A DNA stretch of 6,865 nucleotides from assembly GCA_031272565.1 (NCBI GenBank), contig JAISTN010000076.1, positions 1-6,865 of the forward strand, written 5' to 3'. Position numbers and translations under genes: made by a program. This document shows, piece after piece, positions 1-6,275 of this stretch. Below the pieces are notes generated by a model. The model did not search any database. It was given only the letters and a program-made list of their open reading frames with translations, and was not told the origin of the DNA. The DNA comes from Bifidobacteriaceae bacterium. GTDB lineage: Bacteria; Actinomycetota; Actinomycetes; Actinomycetales; WQXJ01. Positions within the stretch are counted from its first letter, which is position 1, and each line of letters begins with the position of its first letter.

Positions 1-1618
1 GGTCCATGTGGGTGCCGCCCATCGGCATGTCCGCCATCCGCAGCACGTTCGGCACCACCGAGCAGACGGCGCCATCGCCGTGCCGTTGCTGTTCCAGGTA
101 CAGGTCCCGCAGCCAGGACCGGTAGAAGGCCTCCGTGTCGCGCAGCACGGCGGCGGCCGGGCTGAACAGTTCGGCGTCCCCCGTCCAGCCCAACCGTTCA
201 TCCCGCTGGCAGCAGTCCGTGGGCACGGAGATGAAGTTGCTGCGCAGGGTCCAGTCGACATTCTGGGCAAAGCGGTTCAACAGTTCATGCGAGGTCTCGA
301 TGCGGCCGAACACCGGCATATCCGAGGCAACAGCCACGGCTTCGGCGCTCAGCACGGCGGCCTCGGTCAGCACATCGGCGTACTGGAAACCGTGGTAGGT
401 GAAACGCGGTTCCAGTGTGGTGACGCCATCGGCCGCCAGGATATAGGTGTCGGTCGCCTGGGCGGTGCGCAGGGCGCGGGTGAACAGCGAGCCGTCCGGT
501 TCGATCGCCTCGGCGTGGCGGACGGTGACGGTTTGCCCGCGGCGGCCCTTGACGGTCAGGCGCAGCCAGCCGGCCAGGTTCTGGTCTAGCGAGACGCGGG
601 TGCCGTGGCCGGCGATGGCGGGGGTGGGCTCAAGGCTGCCCGGCACGGTGGCGTAGATCCTGATGGGCGGCTCGGTGCGCGGCTCCACGGTGGTGTAGTC
701 AAGCTGACCCACCGTGACGGCACCCCAGGCCGGATCAGCAAAGCCCGGCTGCGAGATTTCCGGCCCGGGCAGGTTCAGGTCCAGCGTGCAGCCGTCATAA
801 AGCGAGGCCTGGCGCACCTGGCCAAAGCCGCCAGACCAATCCGGGCCGGTGCCAATGGTGACGGTTTGGCCGTCATACAACTGGACCTCCAGTTGAGCCA
901 GCAAACCTAGCTGGTCGCCAAACTGGTTGGTGCGGCCCACCTGTAGCCAGGCCAGCCGGGTGCGGTACCAGCCGTCCCCCAGCAGGGCACCGATGGCGTT
1001 ACGGCCCTCCCGCAGCAGGTCCGTCACGTCATAGGTGGCGGCCTGCAGGCGCAGGTTGTAGCTGGACCATTCCGGGGTGAAGTAGCTGTCCCCCACCCGC
1101 TGCCCGTTCAGGTAGGCCTCATACCAGCCGTGGGCCGTGACGTGCAACAGCGCCCGCCGCGGGGCGGCCGGCAGGCTGAACTCGTGGCGCAGCATGGGGA
1201 CCGGGCCGTCCACCTGGGAGGGGACGGTGATCAACTGGGCGGTCCACTGGTCCGGGGCCAAGCCGGCCTCCAGCCGCAACGGCTGAGACCAGGCGGACCA
1301 GCCCTGTTCGGTCTTGATCCGCACCCGGTAGGCGCGCCGCTCACGGCCCTGCAGCGGGCCACCGGGGGCCAGAATGCCGATGGCGCCCGGGCCATTCACC
1401 GGTGGTTCCGTTTTGAGGGCTTTCTCCCACCCCGCCAGCGGCGGCAACGGCCAAGGGCCGTGTTCCAACTGGTAGGCCAGTTGGGTCAGGCCAGGCTGCG
1501 TGGCCGTCACCTGCCAATGCAGGTAGACCGGCTCCAAAGGCAGCCCGATGGCGCCCTGCGGGTATTGGCAAGCCAGTTTGGTGACGGTGACGGGGGCTTT
1601 GGCGGCGGGCGCAGGCAT
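1..1618 (-). CDS. Alpha-L-rhamnosidase, glycoside hydrolase family 78 (C-terminus beyond the window)
   Basis: GH78 enzymes hydrolyse terminal alpha-L-rhamnose from plant glycosides and rhamnose-containing polysaccharides by an inverting mechanism. The 539 visible residues show the family order: an N-terminal Ig-like domain (about 10-118), a carbohydrate-binding-like Bac_rhamnosid_N region (about 150-320, with HGWYEAYLNGQRVGD and GALLGDGWYRTRL), a beta-sandwich (about 330-430) and the start of the six-hairpin (alpha/alpha)6 catalytic domain. The signature TDCCQRDERLGWTGD spans residues 467-481; D468, E474 and D481 match the conserved acidic residues, with E474 the expected general acid. Most relatives have DCP where this has DCC. 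The second half of the barrel, with the expected catalytic base Glu, and the C-terminal domain are missing only because the window ends. There is no signal peptide, so the enzyme is probably cytoplasmic. The ATG at 1618 lies 4 nt after the stop of the upstream hydrolase and has only a weak ribosome site (GAAAG), which suggests translational coupling. Confidence 0.93.
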   Translation of the reverse strand, partial: MPAPAAKAPVTVTKLACQYPQGAIGLPLEPVYLHWQVTATQPGLTQLAYQLEHGPWPLPPLAGWEKALKTEPPVNGPGAIGILAPGGPLQGRERRAYRVRIKTEQGWSAWSQPLRLEAGLAPDQWTAQLITVPSQVDGPVPMLRHEFSLPAAPRRALLHVTAHGWYEAYLNGQRVGDSYFTPEWSSYNLRLQAATYDVTDLLREGRNAIGALLGDGWYRTRLAWLQVGRTNQFGDQLGLLAQLEVQLYDGQTVTIGTGPDWSGGFGQVRQASLYDGCTLDLNLPGPEISQPGFADPAWGAVTVGQLDYTTVEPRTEPPIRIYATVPGSLEPTPAIAGHGTRVSLDQNLAGWLRLTVKGRRGQTVTVRHAEAIEPDGSLFTRALRTAQATDTYILAADGVTTLEPRFTYHGFQYADVLTEAAVLSAEAVAVASDMPVFGRIETSHELLNRFAQNVDWTLRSNFISVPTDCCQRDERLGWTGDAELFSPAAAVLRDTEAFYRSWLRDLYLEQQRHGDGAVCSVVPNVLRMADMPMGGTHMD

Positions 1619-1622
1619 CGGT

Positions 1623-3734
1623 TCAGCTTTCTTGGGTCAGTTCGACAATGGCGTAGATGTCCAGTTCAGGGACCTTGATGGCGACCCGGTCTGCCTCCAG
1701 ACCAACGGTCAGCGACTGAGGCGGGTGGCCAGGGCGCCACAGCCGCGCCGCGCCCACCGCGTGCGGCAGGCGCACCTGGAAGGTCAGCCCGTGGCGCGGC
1801 GGCGTCACGTCCTGGGTCTGGTCGTAGGCATAGTTGACCAGGTGGACCGCGCTGCGGCCGGGTCCCAAGTCGAACAGGCCCAGGTACAGGTCCGGGTAGG
1901 CCGCGGCCGGTTCCACTTGCAGGTCGGCCAGCGCCGCGGTGGGGTCCGCCAAGTCCCCGGCCACCCAGCCGGGCACGCCAGGCACACCCGCCCGGGCGGA
2001 ATCGGGCAACGCCGTGCCGTAGTCGCCGTAGACCACCACGGTGCCGCCGGCCGCGGCGTAGGCGGCCAGTTCGTCATGCTGGGCCGGGCTGATGCGGGCA
2101 CAGGCCGGGGCCAGCACGTAGCGGTAGCGGGCCAGGCTGGCGGCCGTCACGTCGTTGGCGCGGTAGGCCGGGTCCGGCAGCGGGATCATGTCGAACGGCA
2201 CGTGGGCCAGGGCCAGTTGCTTGATCAGGCCGTGGTAAGGGATGCGCTGATCATCCGGCACGCCGGCATAGTCCACAGCCGCACCGGCGGTGGCCCAACG
2301 CGGGCCGGTGACCTCAGCCGCCCAGGCGTCCGCCAACGGGTAGAGCACGGCGACCTCGTGCCGGCTGGTGACACCGCGCAGGTGGTCGGTGGCGGCCAGT
2401 GCCTGGCCCACTTCATCCAGCAGGGCCTTGGGTGCCCAGAACGAATCCTGGATCACCGTGCCCATCCAGGATCCGAACGGGAAGGTCATTGAAGGGCCGG
2501 TGGCGGCGCCCTCATAGAACGAGGTCCGCAAGCGGTCATAGCCGCGGCCGGTTTCGAGCTGCTGGACCAGTTCAGGGATGATGCCGCCGTAGGGGTTCTC
2601 TGCGATCAGGACCTCGCGGCCGCGGGCCAGGCCCTGCACATGGCGGAAGAACCAGGGCTGCTGGTAGCCGGTGGCGTGCATCTCGGTGATGCACAGGTCA
2701 ACCGCGTCCACAATGCCGTCATACTCTGGGTGGCCATTGTAGAAATTGCCGCTGACCAGGATGTTCTTGCCCTTGGAACGGCCGTAAGCCTTGATGTAGG
2801 CGGACAGGTCGCGGAAGGTCCGGTGCATGGCGCCCAGCATGAAGGCGGCGTACAGGCCCACCAGGGGCAGTTCCCGCACCGGGGTATAGACCTGGTAGCC
2901 CTGGGCGCGCAGCCAAGCGCCGTAGTCGAAGGCGGACAGGTCGGTGCCTTGGAGTTCCGGCGGCAGCGTGGCCGGGTCCAGCCCTTGCAAGTACTGCCGG
3001 AACTGGACGGTGCAGTCCGGGCAGAAGCAGCCGCCGTAGTACAGGGCGTTGAGCGGGATTTCGGATTCGTCCAGTTGGATGCCGCTCACCCCGGCGTCGA
3101 TCTGGATGCGGGCAATCGCCTTGAGATACTCCAGCCAGGCCGGGGAATTGCGGTCCATCAGATGCGCGGTTTGGTCCCGGTCCGCCACCTCCACCCAGTT
3201 GGCGTGCAACGGTTCGCCGTCCAAGCGGCGCGAACAGGCCTGTTCAAACAGGTCGGTGATCTCCTCCCCCAGTGAGTTGTGCAGGCCGTCCGGGAAGTAG
3301 TGTCGCCACGGCAGCCAGTCGCTGGGGCCGGTGTCCTGGTTGAAGGCGGTCAGGCCAACCGAGCCGGGCCGGCCCACGCCACGGGTTTCGTTGACCGAGG
3401 CCAGCAGGCCGTCCTGGTCATATTCGGCCGCGAAGCGCCAGCCTTGGGCCTCGAAGATGACGCCAAAGACCTCGATGCCACGGGCGGCACAGGCGGCCAG
3501 GAACTCCGCGTCGTTGACGTGGCCGTGCAGCCGGAAGCGGGCGGGCACTTGCTGATAGGCCTCCTGCTCCAGGTAGGGCAGGGCGATGGAGCCGCCGCCC
3601 AGGGCGGACCAGCACAGGGTGGTGGCCCGCATGTCCGCTAGTTGCTCTACCATGCGCAGACGCCGGGCCGGCAACGAGGGGTGATAGTTGTGCTGGTCCT
3701 TGAACCAGGCATCGAAGTAGACGCCGCGCCTCAT
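1623..3734 (-). CDS. Putative glycoside hydrolase, GHL6/GH42-like, with a GATase-like (beta-galactosidase trimerisation) domain
   Basis: A 703-residue protein. The N-terminal half (about 1-440) reads as a TIM-barrel hydrolase of the GHL6 type, often auto-annotated as an alpha-amylase family protein. It starts RRGVYFDAWFKD and has acidic strand-end motifs GIQLDESE (219-225), CITEMHAT (348-355) and LIAEN (376-380), which are candidate catalytic positions. A cysteine cluster CFCPDC (236-241) resembles the metal-binding cysteines of GH42 enzymes. Residues about 458-575 (VAVLYPL, YRYVLAPACARISP, AAGGTVVVYGDYG) look like the class I glutamine-amidotransferase-like fold of the GH42 trimerisation domain; about 615-700 is probably a small beta domain. 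Substrate is unknown. The reading frame is open 44 codons further upstream, but that stretch is proline-rich and unlike the family; the ATG at 3734 is preceded by AGGAG. There is no signal peptide. It is first in a two-gene unit with the GH78 rhamnosidase, which suggests joint breakdown of a rhamnosylated compound. Fold and hydrolase class are likely; the exact family is less sure. Confidence 0.82.
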   Translation of the reverse strand: MRRGVYFDAWFKDQHNYHPSLPARRLRMVEQLADMRATTLCWSALGGGSIALPYLEQEAYQQVPARFRLHGHVNDAEFLAACAARGIEVFGVIFEAQGWRFAAEYDQDGLLASVNETRGVGRPGSVGLTAFNQDTGPSDWLPWRHYFPDGLHNSLGEEITDLFEQACSRRLDGEPLHANWVEVADRDQTAHLMDRNSPAWLEYLKAIARIQIDAGVSGIQLDESEIPLNALYYGGCFCPDCTVQFRQYLQGLDPATLPPELQGTDLSAFDYGAWLRAQGYQVYTPVRELPLVGLYAAFMLGAMHRTFRDLSAYIKAYGRSKGKNILVSGNFYNGHPEYDGIVDAVDLCITEMHATGYQQPWFFRHVQGLARGREVLIAENPYGGIIPELVQQLETGRGYDRLRTSFYEGAATGPSMTFPFGSWMGTVIQDSFWAPKALLDEVGQALAATDHLRGVTSRHEVAVLYPLADAWAAEVTGPRWATAGAAVDYAGVPDDQRIPYHGLIKQLALAHVPFDMIPLPDPAYRANDVTAASLARYRYVLAPACARISPAQHDELAAYAAAGGTVVVYGDYGTALPDSARAGVPGVPGWVAGDLADPTAALADLQVEPAAAYPDLYLGLFDLGPGRSAVHLVNYAYDQTQDVTPPRHGLTFQVRLPHAVGAARLWRPGHPPQSLTVGLEADRVAIKVPELDIYAIVELTQES

Positions 3735-3744
3735 GGCGGTCACG

Positions 3745-3749
3745 CTCCT
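3745..3749 (-). promoter_or_regulatory. Ribosome binding site of the GHL6-like hydrolase
   Basis: The minus strand reads TTAGGAGCGTGACCGCC directly before the ATG at 3734. AGGAG sits 10 nt from that ATG. It lies only 1 nt from the in-frame GTG three codons earlier, so it selects the ATG and argues against the longer frame that runs to 3866. Confidence 0.65.
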
Positions 3750-3814
3750 AATGGCAGTGTTTGGGCTGGGCGGGGCGCACCGGTGGGGGGCTCCAAGAGG
3801 TGATTCGTATCTGC

Positions 3815-3836
3815 CTGACGGCGGCGGCGGCGTCAG
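3815..3836. repeat. Hairpin with GCG-repeat loop
   Basis: CTGACG (3815-3820) and CGTCAG (3831-3836) are perfectly complementary around a 10-nt loop made of GCG repeats. It lies about 80-100 nt before the hydrolase start. If transcription begins upstream it would fold in the leader RNA; the same symmetry could be a DNA-binding site. No function can be assigned. Confidence 0.4.
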
Positions 3837-3865
3837 CGTGCCCGCTGCGTTGCCAGACGCTCCCA

Positions 3866-3880
3866 CAGGGCACCACCCTG
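3866..3880. repeat. Small perfect hairpin
   Basis: CAGGG, loop CACCA, CCCTG: a 5-bp stem in the leader region of the hydrolase operon. It has no T-rich tract on either side, so it is not a convincing terminator. Stems this short are common in G+C-rich DNA. Confidence 0.3.
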
Positions 3881-3998
3881 AGGCCGGCCTGTCGCTTTGC
3901 GGGGCATATCGCCACCGTCTTCGTCGCTATCACCACGGGAGTATGAATCACCTCTTAGTTTCCCGGGCTACCAGGTGGGCCAGTCCGGTCCGGGGCTC

Positions 3999-4012
3999 TG
4001 ATAACGATTTCA
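3999..4012. promoter_or_regulatory. Candidate LacI/GalR-family operator
   Basis: TGATAACGATTTCA is an imperfect 14-bp palindrome (10 of 14 positions symmetric) with a central CG at 4005-4006. It has the TGA...TCA outer shape typical of operators bound by LacI-family sugar repressors. It overlaps the -10 of the possible promoter read toward the hydrolase genes, as expected for repression relieved by a sugar. The family match is established knowledge; its use here is inference. Confidence 0.5.
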
Positions 4013-4030
4013 TTGGCTGGTACTTGACAA
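4001..4030 (-). promoter_or_regulatory. Possible sigma-70-type promoter for the hydrolase operon
   Basis: On the minus strand, TTGTCA (4030-4025) is followed after 18 nt by CGTTAT (4006-4001). The -35 is good and the -10 is poor. Transcription would start near 3993 and leave a leader of about 260 nt before the hydrolase ATG. Overlap with the operator-like palindrome is the main reason for listing it. Confidence 0.28.
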
Positions 4031-4123
4031 CCTACTCCGGGCCCGCGGTGGGGCAAAGCGTTGGTGCGGGGTGGCGCCAAGTTGGCCGGCGCCAAGGCGA
4101 ACAGACGCGGCCGGTAGTGCAGC

Positions 4124-4173
4124 CGGGCGGCATCGGGCACCGGCAATGGGTGCGGGCGGCATCGGGCACCGGC
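4124..4173. repeat. Two-copy direct repeat, 21 bp, 29-bp period
   Basis: An identical 21-bp G+C-rich unit with the core GGCATCGGGCACCGG occupies 4124-4144 and 4153-4173, separated by 8 nt (AATGGGTG). It lies just downstream of the ATP-grasp gene on the minus strand. There are only two copies, so it is not a CRISPR array. It is probably a local duplication or a minisatellite seed. Confidence 0.7.
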
Positions 4174-4186
4174 CGTTAGCCGTTGG

Positions 4187-4206
4187 GCCGGCGGGCTGCA
4201 GCCGGC
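4187..4206 (-). terminator. Weak hairpin after the ATP-grasp gene
   Basis: GCCGGC (4187-4192) and GCCGGC (4201-4206) can form a 6-bp all-GC stem with an 8-nt loop, starting 10 nt beyond the ATP-grasp stop codon. There is no T-rich tract. Many actinobacterial terminators also lack a clear one, so this may end the transporter/ligase transcript, but the evidence is thin. Confidence 0.28.
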
Positions 4207-4215
4207 GGGCAGAAG

Positions 4216-5136
4216 CTAGACCGGCGACAGGCGGCCGGCGATGGCGCGGCAAACCTTGTCGATGCCGCCCACGGCCAGTTCCGGGAACAGGGACGGTTCG
4301 GTCAGTTCGAGTTCCAGCAGGACCGGCTGGCCGTCATCGCCGGCCACGATGTCCGCCCGGGCGTACAGGAACGGGCGGATCGGGTTGCCCATGGCCTCCA
4401 TGGCGCCGCCCCTGGCCAGTTCCGCCACCCGCATTTCTTCAGGGGTAGGCGTGTAGCCACCTTGGAGGGTTTCCTCCTGGTACATGCGGTCGCCTTCGGC
4501 CGATTCGGGGCCATGCAACATGGCGTCTTTGCGCACGGCGTAGGCGAAGCGGCCATCCAAGAACACCATGGAGGTTTCACCCTTGGTGTCAACCGACGGC
4601 AAGTAGCGCTGCAACATGACGGCCTTGCCTTCCTGCATCAGGTGCAGGGCATGCTGGATGGCCCGGCCGCGCAGGTAGACGTCGTTGGCGGTGTAGCGGC
4701 CGGCGCCCAGCGCCCCGGCGGAGACAGCCGGCTTGAGCACAAAGTCACCGAGCGCCGGGAAGCGGGTGTGCAAGCCGCGGGCGGTCAGATTGGCCTGCGG
4801 TTCCAGCCAGATGGTCGGCACCACCGGCACGCCCAGTGCGGCCAGGTCTTTCAGGTAGTGCTTGTCGGTGTTCCACTCCAGGACCGGGGCCGGGTTGGCC
4901 AGGCGCGGCACGGTGCGGGCCCAAGCCAGGAACTCCTCCCGGCGGTCGGCATAGTCCCAGGTGGAGCGGACAATCGACAGGTCGAAGGCATCCCAGTCCA
5001 CCACCGGGTCATCCCACACCGCCGGGATGGCGCCAATGCCCATCGACTTGAGGCGGGGAATCAGGACGGCATCATAGGCCTCCAGATTGGGGAACTGGCT
5101 GCACGTGACCAGGGCGACTAGGGGCTGATCAGACAT
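4216..5136 (-). CDS. ATP-grasp ligase, resembling the cyclo-ligase DcsG and related actinobacterial proteins
   Basis: A 306-residue ATP-grasp protein. These enzymes activate a carboxylate as an acyl phosphate and join it to an amine or similar nucleophile. The N-terminal part carries the block WDDPVVDWDAFDLSIVRSTWDY (41-62) and then WNTDKHYL (88-95), typical of the group that includes DcsG, which closes the D-cycloserine ring. ATP-binding features follow: DFVLKPAVSAGALGAG (131-146, K135 expected to contact the nucleotide phosphates) and VMLQRYLPSVDTKGETS (173-189). Metal and substrate positions are R260 and D262, with LLELELTEPSLF (273-284) near the end, where E275, E277 and E280 stand in the Mg-binding area. 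The length is normal for the group and the protein is cytosolic. The ATG at 5136 follows GAGG with a 5-nt spacer. It lies 31 nt after the transporter gene and is probably co-transcribed with it. The substrate is unknown; RimK- or glutathione-synthetase-like chemistry remains possible. Confidence 0.88.
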   Translation of the reverse strand: MSDQPLVALVTCSQFPNLEAYDAVLIPRLKSMGIGAIPAVWDDPVVDWDAFDLSIVRSTWDYADRREEFLAWARTVPRLANPAPVLEWNTDKHYLKDLAALGVPVVPTIWLEPQANLTARGLHTRFPALGDFVLKPAVSAGALGAGRYTANDVYLRGRAIQHALHLMQEGKAVMLQRYLPSVDTKGETSMVFLDGRFAYAVRKDAMLHGPESAEGDRMYQEETLQGGYTPTPEEMRVAELARGGAMEAMGNPIRPFLYARADIVAGDDGQPVLLELELTEPSLFPELAVGGIDKVCRAIAGRLSPV

Positions 5137-5167
5137 TGCGACCTCGGATCTGGCGGTGGAAGGCTAG

Positions 5168-6172
5168 TCACTCCAGCATAGTGTCGTTGGCCGGGGCCGG
5201 TGGTGGGGCCTCAGTGGTGGCCTCGTCACTGGCCGGTCCGCGGGGTTTCTGGTTCAGCACCGCGATGCCCAGGCAGACCACCACTATGCCGATGATCACC
5301 ACGGCAGTCAGGTTTTCGTGGTACACGAACAGGCCAATCAGGGCGGCCGCCACCGGGTCGACCTCGATCAGGATGGAGGCCGTGCCGGTGTCGATGAACT
5401 TCAGCGCGTAGGTGAACAGCGCGTAGGGCAGCAGGGCGGCGCACAGGGTGTGGAGCAGCAGCAGGATCGAGGTGTCCAGTGGGTGGTCGGTAACGGACCG
5501 GGCCACGGTGCTGAACTCGGTGAAGGGGGCACAGGCCGCGGCGCCGCAGGCGAAGGTGTAGAAGTTGATGGTCAGCGAGTTGTAGCCCTTGTTCAGGGCA
5601 ACCCGGCTGACTATCGCATACAGGCCCCAACCCAGCGCGGAGGTGAAGCCGGCGCCAAAGCCCAGCGCAGAGAACCAGTGGCCCTGCGCAATCGAATCAT
5701 CGCCGCCACCAAACAGGCCGCTGACCATGACGCAGCCAATGAAGACCAACGCCAACGAGGTGACCTTGCGGCTGGTGATCCGCTCCTTGAAGACAAGGGC
5801 AGAGATGATGACCACAAAGATGGGGGCGGACGCCAGCAGGATCGAGGCGACGGAGAGCGGGTTCATCCGGATCGACTCGGAATAGAAGAAGTTCAACAGG
5901 ATGGAACTGAGCAGCCCGGCGGTGATGAACCACCACAGGTCGCGCAGCTTGACGCGCAGCAGATGCAGGCGGCCGGTGACGGCCAGGAAAACCAGCATGA
6001 TGACGGCGGCAATCGACATGCGCACAAAGACGATGGAGAGCGTGGAGTACTCAAGGTCATAGAGCCGCCGCACAAAGTAGCCTATGGAGCCCCACAGGAC
6101 GCCGGCCACCAAGGCCAGAATCACACCAAGGAGCGTTTTGCCTGATAGCGACCTTGCTGACACGCCTTGCAT
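5168..6172 (-). CDS. EamA-family (drug/metabolite transporter superfamily) membrane protein
   Basis: A 334-residue integral membrane protein with about ten hydrophobic helices, roughly at 14-34, 44-66, 78-96, 104-126, 136-155, 166-189, 197-216, 234-255, 262-284 and 289-306. They fall into two EamA halves. Typical features are AGVLWGSIGYFVRRLY in helix 1, SILLASAPIFVVIISALVFKERIT closing the first half, and the matching ASILIEVDPVAAALIGLFVYHENLT closing the second. The Pro/Ala- and acid-rich tail after residue 308 is presumably cytoplasmic. Such proteins move metabolites such as amino acids, often as exporters; no substrate can be read here. The frame stays open upstream to 6445, but that stretch encodes Pro/Arg/Ala-rich low-complexity sequence over a large stem-loop, so the ATG at 6172 is preferred although no good ribosome site precedes it. 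It is first in a unit with the ATP-grasp gene, which suggests transport of that enzyme's product or substrate. Confidence 0.9.
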   Translation of the reverse strand: MQGVSARSLSGKTLLGVILALVAGVLWGSIGYFVRRLYDLEYSTLSIVFVRMSIAAVIMLVFLAVTGRLHLLRVKLRDLWWFITAGLLSSILLNFFYSESIRMNPLSVASILLASAPIFVVIISALVFKERITSRKVTSLALVFIGCVMVSGLFGGGDDSIAQGHWFSALGFGAGFTSALGWGLYAIVSRVALNKGYNSLTINFYTFACGAAACAPFTEFSTVARSVTDHPLDTSILLLLHTLCAALLPYALFTYALKFIDTGTASILIEVDPVAAALIGLFVYHENLTAVVIIGIVVVCLGIAVLNQKPRGPASDEATTEAPPPAPANDTMLE

Positions 6173-6230
6173 GTTATGCCCGGATGAGGTGGCAGGTCTA
6201 GCTACTTTCGGTTCCCCTTGCGGTGCATCC

Positions 6231-6275
6231 CGGCCCCGCAGGCGGCCCTGGGGTCCGGCCCCAGGGCGGGGGCCG
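6231..6275. repeat. Long bipartite stem-loop in the transporter leader
   Basis: The inner stem is a perfect 9 bp, GCCCTGGGG (6245-6253) with CCCCAGGGC (6259-6267), around a 5-nt loop. It is extended by an outer 7-bp stem, CGGCCCC (6231-6237) with GGGGCCG (6269-6275); the junction has 7 unpaired bases on one side and 1 on the other. It ends about 58 nt before the transporter ATG on the minus strand. It could be a leader structure, an attenuator or a terminator without a U tract. No known riboswitch was recognised. Confidence 0.6.

Larger units (their letters stand above)
3794..3957. repeat. Widely spaced inverted repeat, AAGAGGTGATTC core
   Basis: The plus strand has AAGAGGTGATTCGTA at 3795-3809. 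The reverse complement of 3942-3956 is AAGAGGTGATTCATA, giving 14 of 15 matches in opposite orientation about 130 bp apart. Both copies lie upstream of the hydrolase operon, so they could be two sites for one regulator. They could instead be the ends of a tiny relic element, but no matching target-site duplication is obvious. The left copy continues into GATTCGTATC, an imperfect palindrome with a central CG. Confidence 0.55.
3735..4215. other. Intergenic region between the two minus-strand units
   Basis: These 481 nt hold no convincing gene. Open frames exist on both strands, but they are short, low in complexity and match no family. The region contains the upstream signals of the hydrolase operon: a LacI-like operator at 3999-4012 with a possible promoter, a spaced inverted repeat at 3794/3957 and hairpins at 3815-3836 and 3866-3880. 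It also holds a two-copy 21-bp repeat at 4124-4173 and a possible terminator at 4187-4206 after the ATP-grasp gene. GGCGCCAAG occurs twice, at 4073-4081 and 4088-4096. No regulator gene is present in the window. Confidence 0.6.

Noticed and set aside
8..589. Long plus-strand open frame over the GH78 gene
   Set aside because: It is antisense to a clearly recognisable rhamnosidase, and its His/Gln/Gly-rich translation is typical of a shadow frame in G+C-rich DNA.
1548..3275. Long plus-strand open frames over the GHL6-like gene
   Set aside because: They are antisense shadows without family motifs; the minus-strand frame holds clear conserved motifs throughout.
3735..3866. 44-codon N-terminal extension of the GHL6-like protein
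   Set aside because: The extension is proline-rich and unlike the family, while an AGGAG site is well placed for the ATG at 3734.
4124..4173. CRISPR array
   Set aside because: There are only two 21-bp units with an 8-nt spacer, and no cas gene is in view.
3733..4179. 148-codon plus-strand frame in the intergenic region
   Set aside because: It starts inside the hydrolase start region, has no good ribosome site, and spans the operator, inverted repeat and direct repeats.
4183..5121. 312-codon plus-strand frame opposite the ATP-grasp gene
   Set aside because: It mirrors the ATP-grasp gene almost end to end, and its translation is Gly/Gln/His-rich with no recognisable domain.
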